Of a stretch of DNA of 64,000 nt, positions 26,513 through 35,451 are shown in pieces (positions within the stretch are counted from its first letter, which is position 1; every line of letters starts with the position of its first letter). The notes under the pieces are model-generated. The model made no database searches. It was not told the DNA's origin and saw only the letters and a program-made list of their open reading frames with translations. Source of the DNA: Deltaproteobacteria bacterium (GTDB lineage: Bacteria > Desulfobacterota > Desulfobacteria > Desulfobacterales > B30-G6); assembly GCA_022340465.1 (NCBI GenBank), contig JAJDNW010000030.1, forward strand, positions 22,564 to 86,563. Direction: 5' to 3'. The position numbers were made by a program, and so were the translations under genes.

Positions 26513-28474
26513 TCATCCCTTCATCATTTGTTCCGGTGTCACGACGGGGCCGTACGTCGTTTTAAGCGCCAGGAGACCACTTTTTTGTTCCTCCAGGACT
26601 TCGAACAGCTTTTCCGGAATATTTTCTTCCCTGCTGTAGGCTTCCGTCTGAAGGTCGATTCTGCCGACGATGTTGTCGATGTAGAGTGAAAACTGCCGCG
26701 TGTAAAGCTCTTGAGTGTATTCCTTGTCGATAATGCCGGCAAAGAGATCCCTGAGGTCTTCATATTTTGGCAAGTCACCGATGGGTGTCGGTATGACGGT
26801 TACATCGCCGTGGGCCTTTTTTTCAAGCCAGGCCAGCCATACTTTCACGTCCTTTTTTTCGCCAAGCAGTTTTTTGGATTCTCCGCCACGCGCTTCGTGG
26901 GTGAGGAAGTAGTTCAAACCCGCCATGACAGGCTTTTTGTCCGGTGCCAGTTTCGGGCTGTTGAAGAATTTGAACTGGGCGTCCATATAATCTCCCAGCG
27001 CGCCGGGTATAAAGGGTGCATTGGCCCACGGTGCTCTTTTGACGCCCGTGGCGCCCACTTCCGTCGCGGTTGCCGCCGACACGATGCAGGCGCCGATAAC
27101 GACGCCGTGGTCGGGATTTTTAGCTGCCCACACAGGCGGCATGGTGTCGCTGTCCCGGCCGCTGTAGGTGATCACCCGCGTTTCCACCCCCGAAGGGTTT
27201 TCCGCCATCTCCGAGTAGTTGGCCAGGGATGTGGATGCGACCGTGCACCTGGAATTGGGATGGGACATGGGAATTTCTTTGCCGCCGGCATCTTTTTTAC
27301 CCCGATACCAGTCTCCCTGAAAATTGGTGCCCTTGTCCGGTGGGGCTTCGCCGTTACCCACCCAGTGGGGCACGCCGTCGGCATCGATGAGTACGTTGGA
27401 CCAGATCACTTCACTGCCTTCGTTGCGCAGGATATCCATCAACATGGGATCGCCTTCCCGATTGACATCTTCGACAATGCCGAAAATGCCGCACTCGGGA
27501 TTAACGGAGCGAATGCCGCCGTCCTCGGCTATCCACATTTGGGCAAGATCGTCACCCACGAAATGGGTGCCGGCCATGGCGGTTGTCGTTTTGCCGCACC
27601 CGCTTGGAGCGGCGCCGGTGCACCATGTTGTGCGTCCGCCGGGCCCATCGATACCCGTGATGAACATGTGTTCGGAGAGTTCGACGCCCCTATTTTCATA
27701 GACGGCTTTGTCTACGGAGAAACGGTGATTTCCTTTTTTCAAGAGCAGGGTATTGCCCGCATAGGTGCAGTTGAAGCTGAAGGTGGTTCTGTACCGCCGG
27801 TCCATGAAGACGCGTGCGCTGGGCAGGTCTTCGGGCCGATTGAGGCCTTCGCTGTGAATATTGGTGTAGAAGTGACCCAGGCGTTTCACTTCCTGATCGA
27901 ACTGGGCGTAAGCGTTGCGGTACAGGATTTCCGCGCTGTGGGAAACATAGGCCGAGCTGGTAATTTCGAGGGCGGGATTCGAAACGGGCGCGCCCACCGG
28001 GCCGCGCATGTAAAAGCCCACCACCATTGTCATGCCGCGCATGATGCCGGTCATGATCCGGCCGATTTCATCCAGGGCCTGCGCACGTTCCATGCGGTTA
28101 GCCAGGGAACTGATCTGCTCGTCGGGGTCGGCGATGTAATACGTCCTGTCGATAATCCTTCCCTGTTCGTCCTTCAGGTCGAAGTGGATGGTGTGGTCCT
28201 TCATTTTCAAGGGGGCTTCCTCGCCTTTTTCCAATGCCATGTTGCGTATGAATCGGCGGTCTTCTTCGGAGCCGGTGTTGATGAAAACGGCGTCCGGATC
28301 GCACATGACGGCCGCGTTGGCAATGTTGATGAGGATGTCGGGGTTGGTGATCGGTTTCAACCGGATGAGATGCTCCGGGTCCAGCCTGTCCTTAAAAAAT
28401 GCCATGGCGTCGTCGTAATTGCGGATGCCGCCGACACGTTTTACTATATCGATGCCCCTCTTGTCGCGTTCCAT
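26513..28474 (-). CDS. pckG: Phosphoenolpyruvate carboxykinase (GTP)
   Basis: This 653-residue enzyme interconverts oxaloacetate and phosphoenolpyruvate with GTP. The P-loop GAAPSGCGKTTTA with the hyper-reactive cysteine lies near residue 288, followed by the metal-site motif FVGDDLAQMW. SEGLNRPEDLPSARVFMDRRYRTTF near 210 and the FNPGA-like region match GTP-type enzymes; the ATP type would have a different P-loop and about 540 residues. In a CO2-fixing or acetate-oxidising anaerobe it would supply gluconeogenesis. The ATG has AGGAGA upstream. rdgB lies immediately upstream with 19 bases between them, so the two are probably co-transcribed. Confidence 0.95.
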   Translation of the reverse strand: MERDKRGIDIVKRVGGIRNYDDAMAFFKDRLDPEHLIRLKPITNPDILINIANAAVMCDPDAVFINTGSEEDRRFIRNMALEKGEEAPLKMKDHTIHFDLKDEQGRIIDRTYYIADPDEQISSLANRMERAQALDEIGRIMTGIMRGMTMVVGFYMRGPVGAPVSNPALEITSSAYVSHSAEILYRNAYAQFDQEVKRLGHFYTNIHSEGLNRPEDLPSARVFMDRRYRTTFSFNCTYAGNTLLLKKGNHRFSVDKAVYENRGVELSEHMFITGIDGPGGRTTWCTGAAPSGCGKTTTAMAGTHFVGDDLAQMWIAEDGGIRSVNPECGIFGIVEDVNREGDPMLMDILRNEGSEVIWSNVLIDADGVPHWVGNGEAPPDKGTNFQGDWYRGKKDAGGKEIPMSHPNSRCTVASTSLANYSEMAENPSGVETRVITYSGRDSDTMPPVWAAKNPDHGVVIGACIVSAATATEVGATGVKRAPWANAPFIPGALGDYMDAQFKFFNSPKLAPDKKPVMAGLNYFLTHEARGGESKKLLGEKKDVKVWLAWLEKKAHGDVTVIPTPIGDLPKYEDLRDLFAGIIDKEYTQELYTRQFSLYIDNIVGRIDLQTEAYSREENIPEKLFEVLEEQKSGLLALKTTYGPVVTPEQMMKG

Positions 28475-28493
28475 AGGTGTTCTCCTGTAACAA

Positions 28494-29147
28494 TCACTCC
28501 ATGCAGTTGAATTTTTGATCCACGGGCATGTGGATTTCCAGCCACTTCATCACCTTGTCGAATTCTTCCTCAAGTTCCCTGAGGGCCTTGCCCCTGTGGC
28601 TGACACGGCTTTTTTCCTCCCGGGTGAGCTGAGCGAATGTTTTTTGCAACGGCGGAAAGAAAAAGATCGGGTCATAGCCAAAACCGTTTTCACCCTGCGG
28701 CTCTCGGGTAAGCACGCCTTCGCATCGGGCCTCGTAGGTCAACGCCGGGCCGGTGGGCACGGCAAAGGAAATGACGCAGGCGAAGGCGGCGTTCCTGTTC
28801 TCTTCGTCCTGCATCGCCTCGAGCAGCTTTTGGCAGCGCTCCCGGTCGGTAGCCTCCGGACCGGCAAAGCGTGCCGAGTGAACGCCCGGGGCGCCTTTCA
28901 GGGCTTCGACCATCAGGCCGGAATCGTCGGCTATGGCTGGAAGCCCCAGGATTCTGGCGGTAACGCTCGCTTTTTTATAGGCATTCTCGTCGAAGGTCTC
29001 ACCGTCTTCCTCCACTTCAGGGATCGGGCCGAAATCATCCAGGTTTTTGATCTGTATGGGAAAATCCTTTAAAAGATCTCTTATTTCTGCGGTCTTTCCC
29101 CGGTTGCGGGTAGCGATGACGATCGGTATGCAGTTGTTTGTTTCCAT
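28494..29147 (-). CDS. rdgB: XTP/dITP diphosphatase (RdgB/HAM1)
   Basis: This 217-residue house-cleaning pyrophosphatase removes non-canonical purine triphosphates such as dITP and XTP. Family motifs are present: IATRNRGKTAEI near residue 10, the catalytic ADDSGLMVEAL near 70, GENGFGYDPIFF near 155 and the C-terminal SHRGKAL near 190. The ATG at 29147 fits the family start; the frame also runs 12 codons further upstream to 29183 without similarity. It lies just upstream of pckG on the same strand. The ribosome site is weak. Confidence 0.92.
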   Translation of the reverse strand: METNNCIPIVIATRNRGKTAEIRDLLKDFPIQIKNLDDFGPIPEVEEDGETFDENAYKKASVTARILGLPAIADDSGLMVEALKGAPGVHSARFAGPEATDRERCQKLLEAMQDEENRNAAFACVISFAVPTGPALTYEARCEGVLTREPQGENGFGYDPIFFFPPLQKTFAQLTREEKSRVSHRGKALRELEEEFDKVMKWLEIHMPVDQKFNCME

Positions 29148-29190
29148 AATGCGGTTAAATAATAGAACCCCTTTAATTGTCAAGCGGACA

Positions 29191-29409
29191 CTATAAAAAT
29201 ATTACCGCCAGATGTCGCATGTCTCCAGCGATGGCATGCGGCACGGCCCGTTGGCCGTCCCCTCCCATGGAACGATTGACGACCTGGGTTGTTCTGCCCG
29301 GCCGCTTGAAACCCGGGCGCTCGTGGATGTGTCCGCACATGGTCACGGGAGGCTGATAGTGCCGGATGAGCCTTACCGGTTTTCTCCTTTGCCGGTTGAC
29401 TGGTAACCC
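29191..29409 (-). pseudogene. Possible remnant of a metallophosphoesterase C terminus
   Basis: On the minus strand, an open frame of 72 codons bounded by stop codons reads ...HYQPPVTMCGHIHERPG...GRTTQVVNRSMGGDG. The CGHIHE box followed by a glycine-arginine turn and VVN is the usual C-terminal metal-binding pattern of calcineurin-like phosphoesterases. The rest of such a protein (N-terminal metal motifs) is missing and no start codon is suitably placed, though a GTG occurs at 29346. I read this as the decayed end of a gene. The match is by eye and could be coincidental. Confidence 0.4.
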
Positions 29410-29522
29410 TTACTAGGCTACCATCACACGGCGCATAATTCAACGCTCAACCGGTCGGATGCCGGAGGACAGATTGTCGAAAAGCGGAAAGTGAGGCATA
29501 AATTCAGATGGAGGAGGCGGCC

Positions 29523-30284
29523 GTGGCTGATATAACCTATGGATTGGCGGATAATGTTTACGTTGTAACCGGGGGGACGCGGGGCATCGGGCTTGTCCTG
29601 GCGAAGATGCTGCTGGCACAGCATGCGAAGGTTGTCGTTTGCGGAAGAAAACAGGAGGGCCTCGACAGGGCAGTCGCCGAATTGAACGGAGGGGACCGCG
29701 TGGTTGCCCTGCCGGCGCACGTTGCCAAGGCCGAGGATGTTGACCGCCTCTTCGATCGCACCCTGGATGCCTTCGGCCGTCTTGACGGCCTCATCAACAA
29801 CGTCGGCATGAACATAATTACCTCTGTCGTCGACGCGGACCCGTCTCTGTGGCAGAAAATCATCGATTCCAACCTCAACGGGGCGTTTCTGTGTTCAAGG
29901 CGGGCCGGGCAGATCATGCGCGAGCAAAAAAGCGGGAAAATCGTCAGTGTAAGCTCACTGGCGGCGCACAGGTCCGCGCCCGCCATGGGGATCTATGGCA
30001 TTGCCAAGGCCGCCATGGAAATGATGACCAAGGTGCTGGCCCAGGAACTGGCGCCCTTCAATATTCAGGTGAATGCCGTGGCGCCGGCGATGGTTCGGAC
30101 CAAGTTCAGCGAGCCGTTCTGGTCGAATGAAGATATGCACCGGGAGATTGTCAAAACCATTCCACTGGGCAGAATCGCGGAACCGGATGAGGTGGCCCAC
30201 CCGATTCTGTTCCTGTGCTCCGGGGCCGCGGATTTTATCACCGGGCAGACCTTGATGGTGGATGGGGGCGCCTCGGCTATATAG
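29523..30284 (+). CDS. SDR family oxidoreductase
   Basis: This 253-residue short-chain dehydrogenase/reductase has the classical cofactor motif TGGTRGIG near residue 14, the NNVG motif near 89, and the YGIAK catalytic tyrosine-lysine pair near 156 with a preceding serine in VSSLAAH. The ending LMVDGGASAI is typical of FabG-like enzymes. The arginine after the TGG loop suggests NADPH preference, but the substrate is unknown. The start is taken as the GTG at 29523 because GGAGGAGG lies 5 bases upstream; an ATG at 29508 overlaps that site. It is convergent with the metallo-hydrolase at 30373. Confidence 0.9.
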   Translation: MADITYGLADNVYVVTGGTRGIGLVLAKMLLAQHAKVVVCGRKQEGLDRAVAELNGGDRVVALPAHVAKAEDVDRLFDRTLDAFGRLDGLINNVGMNIITSVVDADPSLWQKIIDSNLNGAFLCSRRAGQIMREQKSGKIVSVSSLAAHRSAPAMGIYGIAKAAMEMMTKVLAQELAPFNIQVNAVAPAMVRTKFSEPFWSNEDMHREIVKTIPLGRIAEPDEVAHPILFLCSGAADFITGQTLMVDGGASAI

Positions 30285-30372
30285 CCTAAGCGCACGGCAG
30301 GGTTGAAACGTTGCGCTACATATGCGGGTTTTAACTTGATCATTTGACAGTGTTTGGGGCCGGCCAGCGGCG

Positions 30373-31356
30373 CTACCTGTTTTGGTCAAACATGACCACG
30401 CCTTCACTCTCGTGACGCTGCAGTTTTCGTTCTTCCTCGAGGTAGCGCAGATGGGCAATGGCTTCGCCGGTGGCAAACCACTTCTGTGCGACGGGGAACG
30501 CCTCCCAGGATTCGGACTTGATATCCCACTTCATCTTCGAGGCTACTGAAAAAGCGGTCCGTGGGGTTCCATTGCCTGCGATTGCCAGCACTTCCTCGAG
30601 CCTCTCCCGATGGTGTTGCTTCAGTTCCCCGATGCGCTGCCGGAAATGGGTGAAGACGCGCCGATGGCCGGGGAGGACAATATCCACCGCCAGCCCAGAC
30701 ACCTTGTCCAGACTTTCCAGATAAAGTTTAAGGGGATTATGCGTGTCATCCCAGCATTGAATGTTGGGGGTGATGTCAATCAGCATGTGGTCGCCGGCGA
30801 TAAACAGCTTTTCCGAGGCTTCATACAGGCAGGTGTGCCCCAGGGTGTGGCCCGGGGTCTCCACGCACTGAAAATGATAGTCTCCCACGTCGATGGTTTG
30901 ACCGTCTTTTAAAATGTTCAGGTCGGGAACCCAGGAAGAGCCGAACTTATGGCCCGGGTGGGCCTCCAGGGCCGACCTGAGCTCCTCCTGGGGAAAGCCG
31001 TTTCGCCCTGCAAAGGCGATCATGGGGCCGAAGCCTTCCCAGGATTCGATCAATTCGGCATCCGGGCGGTTGAAGTAGATGCGGCTGTCCTCAGTCGCCA
31101 GCCTGGCCACCAGGCCGAAATGATCGGCGTGCAGGTGGGTGATGAAAAAATCGGTTTCGTGGATGTCGATATCGAGTGCTTGCAGTCCTGCCTGCATGGC
31201 TGCCAAGCAGGCGCTGCGATTCAAACCGGTGTCCACTATCAGGTTGCGACGGTTTGATTTGACGACGTAGGCGTTCAGGTATTTCAACGGGCTGTCCGGC
31301 AGGGGGATTTGCAGCCTGAACAGGTTTGGGCGGATCTCTTCTATCTCTTTTTTCAC
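30373..31356 (-). CDS. MBL fold metallo-hydrolase
   Basis: This 327-residue cytosolic metallo-beta-lactamase-fold enzyme has HLHADHFG near residue 75 as the di-metal motif, ETPGHTLGHTCLY near 160 and IAGDHML near 180, with VLPGHRRVF near 225 as the last metal ligand. A C-terminal domain (residues 240-327) with FSVASKMKW and HLRYLEEE resembles the winged-helix extension of LACTB2-like hydrolases, but the substrate is open. The GTG start at 31356 carries an AAGGAAGG site 4 bases upstream. It lies about 80 bases downstream of the DHH-family gene on the same strand, so the two may be co-transcribed. Confidence 0.85.
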   Translation of the reverse strand: MKKEIEEIRPNLFRLQIPLPDSPLKYLNAYVVKSNRRNLIVDTGLNRSACLAAMQAGLQALDIDIHETDFFITHLHADHFGLVARLATEDSRIYFNRPDAELIESWEGFGPMIAFAGRNGFPQEELRSALEAHPGHKFGSSWVPDLNILKDGQTIDVGDYHFQCVETPGHTLGHTCLYEASEKLFIAGDHMLIDITPNIQCWDDTHNPLKLYLESLDKVSGLAVDIVLPGHRRVFTHFRQRIGELKQHHRERLEEVLAIAGNGTPRTAFSVASKMKWDIKSESWEAFPVAQKWFATGEAIAHLRYLEEERKLQRHESEGVVMFDQNR

Positions 31357-31437
31357 GGGACCTTCCTTTATCTTTTATGCGGGGCTTCAGCCTCGGGAAC
31401 GTGCGTCTGAAGCCCGGGTCTCTGACAATATCGGCGG

Positions 31438-32523
31438 CTATTCGACAACAGGGCGGCTCTGCCATCGGTCCGTGCGTTCCCATCCGGCACGTTGTTCACC
31501 GGCGGTCCTTCGGTCGGACCCTTTGCGCCGCTCCGTTTTGCCGGATTCGCTCCAGGCGGCGGAGCGGCTTTTACGGCGGTCTCCACACCGGCGGCGGTCA
31601 TGTCCACTCCGTTGGGTTTTGGCGACGAGACCGCCATCGGGATCGTTTTCCATCAGAATATCAATTATTTGGGGAAGATACTGATTCGATAGATCATGGC
31701 GAAACCGGCATGCACCGGCACCCTTATGCCCGCCTCCCTCAAAATAGGAAAGCATCTGTCCGACATTGACATTGCAGGTTCGGTTCAGGATGCTGTGCCC
31801 CACTTTGACGACCACGGTTTCCCTGTCGGCTTCCTCGTAGCCAATTTTAACGTTTACGGAGGTTTCGGGGAACATGGAGTAAACCAGGAACCGGTTGCCG
31901 TAGGGGGTTTGCCCCAGGGGTCGGAAGTCGGTAATCGCAACGTGCCGCCGGGTGGCGGTATATTTTTGGAGCAATGCCCGGTACGTTTTATTTTCACTGA
32001 TAGCCTCGTCGCAGCGCTTCCTGACTTCCGTGTCGTCAAGAACCTCATCGATGGTACGGCTGCGCAACAAGCCCACCAAACGATTCCAGTAGGGTTTTTC
32101 GTGCTCGAGGTGCGGGTGAATCGTCATGGACAACAGGATATACGGATACCTTTCAGGATGCCGGATCTCATCTACCGTCAACTGCGCGGCGTCTATCTTG
32201 TCGGTTTCACGGACAAGATCGGCATAATCATGCGTCAAGCGGTTTCGGTAGTATTCAAAGATGATTCCGGCGGCCGAAGGGGCGATGCGGAACGATCCGG
32301 GAACGGCATGCCTGAGTTTGTTGGAAAAATGATGATCGAACCATAAGCTGCATTTTTCGTTGTAAGGCAGGTTGGCGATGATATCGCCCCGTCGAATGTC
32401 GACCCTGCATTTCTGCATGTCGTTGGGGGAAACCCATTTGACCGGCGTATCGATATTCTCCGCCGCATACAAAAGCACGGCGCATACGATACCGTCAAAG
32501 TCCGGCCGGGTAACTATTCTCAT
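31438..32523 (-). CDS. DHH/DHHA1 phosphoesterase family protein with basic C-terminal tail
   Basis: This 361-residue protein has an N-terminal DHH domain (RPDFDGIVCA near residue 5, WFDHHFSNK near 62) and a DHHA1 end (FEGGGHKGAGACRF near 270), as in NrnA-type nanoRNases and related phosphoesterases. The usual first metal motif (H/D-x-D-xDG) is shortened to PDFDG, and substrate cannot be assigned. The last 60 residues are a disordered, repetitive basic tail with several DRR and RR pairs (HDRRRCGDRRKS, TERRKGSDRR), likely a nucleic-acid or protein-binding appendage. ATG 32523 follows a GAAGG ribosome site. A structured leader region lies upstream. Confidence 0.78.
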   Translation of the reverse strand: MRIVTRPDFDGIVCAVLLYAAENIDTPVKWVSPNDMQKCRVDIRRGDIIANLPYNEKCSLWFDHHFSNKLRHAVPGSFRIAPSAAGIIFEYYRNRLTHDYADLVRETDKIDAAQLTVDEIRHPERYPYILLSMTIHPHLEHEKPYWNRLVGLLRSRTIDEVLDDTEVRKRCDEAISENKTYRALLQKYTATRRHVAITDFRPLGQTPYGNRFLVYSMFPETSVNVKIGYEEADRETVVVKVGHSILNRTCNVNVGQMLSYFEGGGHKGAGACRFRHDLSNQYLPQIIDILMENDPDGGLVAKTQRSGHDRRRCGDRRKSRSAAWSESGKTERRKGSDRRTAGEQRAGWERTDRWQSRPVVE

Positions 32524-33046
32524 GGGTATAACCTTCGCTATGAAACATCCCCACGACAGGCTTGAAGGGGATGTGTCTGCTGTTCCGGTGCAATCGCCTC
32601 TTGAGGGGCGACGGCGTTTTTTTTTAATCGCTCACCCCTTCCCCGTCGAGTCCAAACAAGAATTTTATCAATTTTATTTCAATGATGTCAACAGAATAGA
32701 TCGCGGCTTTTTATTTGACATCCAAAACGCGATAGCCTATTTTTAACCGGGTATTGAAATCCTGGTTCTCCGGGACAGGTCGGGGATATCTGGCTGAGCC
32801 GGGAATAGGGATAGCAAAATCCCAAACACGAAATCCGAAATCCTGAACAATATTGAATGACCTAAATTCAATTGAGCCAAACATAGAGGTAGGGTATCGG
32901 CGGTTCGGCTTCAGTTTTTGTCATCAGGCCATTTGATATTTGGATTTAGAATTTATATATGCAGAGGTGTCGACCCTTTCAGCACCCCGAAAGGGGTCTT
33001 GTCCGCACACCCCAGGGCCGGCCGTTATCGGGAGAGGACGTGTCGT
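32524..33046. other. Gene-free intergenic region with structured elements
   Basis: No gene is supported in 523 bases between the divergent DHH gene and the membrane-anchored hypothetical. The left part holds two hairpins and a T10 run on the plus strand (32540-32626). The middle holds AT-rich repeat words (CCCAAACACGAAATCCG near 32822) like those seen in other intergenic regions. An open frame from 32918 belongs to the following gene's upstream DNA. Confidence 0.5.
32540..32626 (+). ncRNA. Candidate small RNA or divergent leader with intrinsic terminator
   Basis: Two stem-loops occur in tandem: ACATCCCC/GGGGATGT (32544-32573 region) and CGCCTC/GGGGCG with a TTGA loop (32595-32610). ACGGCG and ten T residues (32617-32626) follow. 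This is how plus-strand intrinsic terminators look, yet no plus-strand gene lies upstream. Only a weak TATAAC-type -10 is seen near 32526. The same bases are also the leader of the minus-strand DHH gene, so the hairpins may act there instead. Confidence 0.35.
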
Positions 33047-33943
33047 ATGGAAAAGTCGGTGAAAATCGTCGTTGTGGTTCTGATAGCGGGGATCATTTTA
33101 TTTTTGGGATACAGCGTGATCGGAAAATGGCATCGCGGAAAGGTGGAACAGGCGCTGGTCAAGGAGCGCGCCGCATGCTCCGAGAAGCTCGCCCGGCTCC
33201 AGGAGCAGGTTTCCACCATGGCCGAGGCCTTGAACCGGAAGTCCACGGACGAGCTGCCGGAGAAAAGGCTGTCCGAGATATTCGGTGACAGAACCGAATA
33301 CCTGTCCTACGACACCAAGGTGGACTGCGGGGCTTTGGAAGCGCAGATCATGACTTTTTTCAAGTACCTGGAAAAGCAGCCGTATATGGGGAAGTACAAG
33401 GGTCCGGGCGGTCCCCTAAGACTTTTCCGCGAGGTTGTGCGGGCCCTTTCCGATTCACCGCCGATGTTGACCGGGGAAATGGAGGATCTGGTCAGCCTGA
33501 TCCGCAATGTGACGCACCTGTACCGTGTGCTGGGCAGGGAGCGCATCCGGATCATCGAAGAGATCATAAAAAACGAGGAGGACATCATCGAGTCGGTGAT
33601 TGCCATCTTCTATATCTACTCGCTTCCGGAAAAACGCTGCTCCAACAAAGCGGTTAAAGTGCCCTCGCTGGAGGTGTGGTATCAATACAGCGGGTATTTT
33701 CTGAATACGCTGGCAGGAAGAAGTTACCTCCTTCGCCGTGATTCTAAAATCAGGGTGCTGATGAGCTATTATGCGGTGCTGGTGCTGGACCGGGCCAATG
33801 ACGAGATGTTGAATCCGTCCGGTATCGACATCCGTCCATTTATCGACGTGTCCTACTACGAAATAGGCAGTCAGCGGTCCTTGGTGTATCGGAATCAGTA
33901 TGTAACCGAGTTGGAGCGCCTAAAGGAAAAATATGAAATGTAA
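33047..33943 (+). CDS. Membrane-anchored hypothetical protein with coiled coil
   Basis: The family of this 298-residue protein is not recognised. Residues 5-24 (VKIVVVVLIAGIILFLGYSV) form one N-terminal transmembrane segment or uncleaved signal anchor, so the rest likely faces the periplasm. Residues 28-65 form a coiled coil (QALVKERAACSEKLARLQEQ...). The remaining 230 residues are predicted mainly helical, with a short acidic-aromatic segment YLSYDTKVDCGALE. Two cysteines occur in the mature part near 104 and 209. The start is set at ATG 33047, which has GGAGAGG nine bases upstream. The threonine aldolase gene follows 37 bases later in the same direction. Confidence 0.65.
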   Translation: MEKSVKIVVVVLIAGIILFLGYSVIGKWHRGKVEQALVKERAACSEKLARLQEQVSTMAEALNRKSTDELPEKRLSEIFGDRTEYLSYDTKVDCGALEAQIMTFFKYLEKQPYMGKYKGPGGPLRLFREVVRALSDSPPMLTGEMEDLVSLIRNVTHLYRVLGRERIRIIEEIIKNEEDIIESVIAIFYIYSLPEKRCSNKAVKVPSLEVWYQYSGYFLNTLAGRSYLLRRDSKIRVLMSYYAVLVLDRANDEMLNPSGIDIRPFIDVSYYEIGSQRSLVYRNQYVTELERLKEKYEM

Positions 33944-33980
33944 TAATTTTTCATATTAGGACATGGATTGATGAGAAAAA

Positions 33981-35012
33981 ATGAAAAATTACAATAGGAT
34001 CGATCTGCGCAGCGACACGGTGACACGTCCCACGGCGGCGATGCGCCGTGCCATGGCCGAAGCCGAGGTCGGGGACGATGTCTACGGGGACGACCCGACA
34101 GTGAATTGCCTGGAGGCCCTGGCCGCGGACCTTTTGGGGAAGGAGGCGGCCATTCTGGCAACCAGCGGGACGCAGAGCAACCTGATGGCGGTCCTCAGCC
34201 ATTGCCAAAGGGGCGACGAGTATATTGTCGGGCAGCAGGCGCACACGTACCGGTTCGAGGCCGGCGGTGCCGCGGTTTTGGGCAGCGTGCAGCCGCAGCC
34301 CCTCGATTTCGAACCGGACGGGTCCATCGACTTGGCGAAGGTGGCCCAGGTCATAAAACCCGATGATTTCCATTTCGCCCGGACAAGGCTTTTATGCCTG
34401 GAAAACACCCAGGGGGGAAAGGTGCTTCCGCTGAAATACCTTGAAGCGGCAAAAGCGACCGCCGAAAAATTCGGGCTGGGGACCCATCTGGACGGGGCGC
34501 GCCTGTTTAATGCGGCCGTAAAGCAGAAGGTGCCCGCTACGGACATCGCCCGCCATTTCGATACCGTATCCATCTGCCTGTCCAAAGGGCTGGGGGCTCC
34601 GGTAGGCTCCCTCCTTTGCGGTTCCGACCGCTTGATCAAGAAGGCGAGACGGTGGCGGAAGATGCTCGGCGGCGGCATGCGCCAGGCGGGCATCATTGCC
34701 GCGGCCGGCATTGTGGCCCTGGAGGCGCATGTGGAACGCCTGCAGGAGGATCATGAGAATGCATTGCTTCTGGCCCGGAAATTATCCGAGCTGCAGGAAT
34801 TACGGATTGACCCCGCCCAGGTGCAGACCAACATGGTGTTTGTCGGGATGGAAAAAGGGGATGCGGCGTCACTGCGGACATTCCTTCTCGAGGAGGGCAT
34901 TCTGATTAACGCGGGGAATCCCATCCGGATGGTGACCCACCTGGACGTGAACGGTGAGGATATCCTGAAGGCCGTGGAGAAGATCAAACACTATTTTAAA
35001 GCGCTAAATTAA
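33981..35012 (+). CDS. ltaE: Low-specificity L-threonine aldolase
   Basis: This 343-residue PLP enzyme cleaves L-threonine or L-allo-threonine to glycine and acetaldehyde. It opens with [12 protein letters not shown] and [16 protein letters not shown], the highly conserved beginning of the family. [12 protein letters not shown] near 170 and the PLP lysine in [16 protein letters not shown] near residue 199 follow, with the [18 protein letters not shown] stretch near 225. Length is normal (330-350). It lies 37 bases after the membrane-anchored hypothetical and 15 bases before a 99-residue hypothetical, so these three form a likely operon, with no metabolic link evident. Confidence 0.94.
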   Translation: MKNYNRIDLRSDTVTRPTAAMRRAMAEAEVGDDVYGDDPTVNCLEALAADLLGKEAAILATSGTQSNLMAVLSHCQRGDEYIVGQQAHTYRFEAGGAAVLGSVQPQPLDFEPDGSIDLAKVAQVIKPDDFHFARTRLLCLENTQGGKVLPLKYLEAAKATAEKFGLGTHLDGARLFNAAVKQKVPATDIARHFDTVSICLSKGLGAPVGSLLCGSDRLIKKARRWRKMLGGGMRQAGIIAAAGIVALEAHVERLQEDHENALLLARKLSELQELRIDPAQVQTNMVFVGMEKGDAASLRTFLLEEGILINAGNPIRMVTHLDVNGEDILKAVEKIKHYFKALN

Positions 35013-35027
35013 AGAAAGGCTTTTTAA

Positions 35028-35327
35028 ATGGCCATAACATTCGGTGACAACGACTGGGCCTGGGTAGTCGTGCAAGACCCGGGCGGCAACGAGCACTATT
35101 TGGGGCAGCAGGAAAAGGATGGCACTGCCTTCATTCCCGTGTTCGCGAAAAAGGAACACGCCCTCATGTGCTTGAACCTCATGACCCGGGACAGGAAGAA
35201 AAAGTATGAGGCCCAGGCGGTGATATATAGTGAACTGAAAGAACAGGCGGCGAGCAGCGGCTTCATGCTCTATATTCTGGATGAAGAAGGCCGGGTGCTG
35301 GACAAAATAGACACCGACCTAAAGTGA
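35028..35327 (+). CDS. Conserved small hypothetical protein
   Basis: This 99-residue soluble protein starts AITFGDNDWAWVVVQDPGGNEHYLGQ and shows a regular alpha/beta pattern: a beta hairpin, FIPVFAKKEHALMCLN (strand then helix), and a final strand SGFMLYILDEEGRVLDKI. The centre resembles small SseB-like or DUF3110-like folds, where 'F(I/V)PVFxxxxxA' is common, but I cannot place it. AAAGG lies upstream of the ATG. It follows ltaE by 15 bases, so it is co-transcribed. No cysteine pair or membrane segment is seen. Confidence 0.6.
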   Translation: MAITFGDNDWAWVVVQDPGGNEHYLGQQEKDGTAFIPVFAKKEHALMCLNLMTRDRKKKYEAQAVIYSELKEQAASSGFMLYILDEEGRVLDKIDTDLK

Positions 35328-35451
35328 ACGGCATCTAACGTTTCACATTTCATATTTCACGACTCACGACGTAACTTCCAACTCTCGATCGCCTGGCCCC
35401 TCGACCCCTCGGACCCTAAATCTGTTCTTTGTTTCCTTTGTGGCTTGGTGG

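Noticed and set aside
26711..28510. 599-codon plus-strand open frame
   Set aside because: Antisense to pckG over its whole length; composition is typical of the complementary frame of a real gene.
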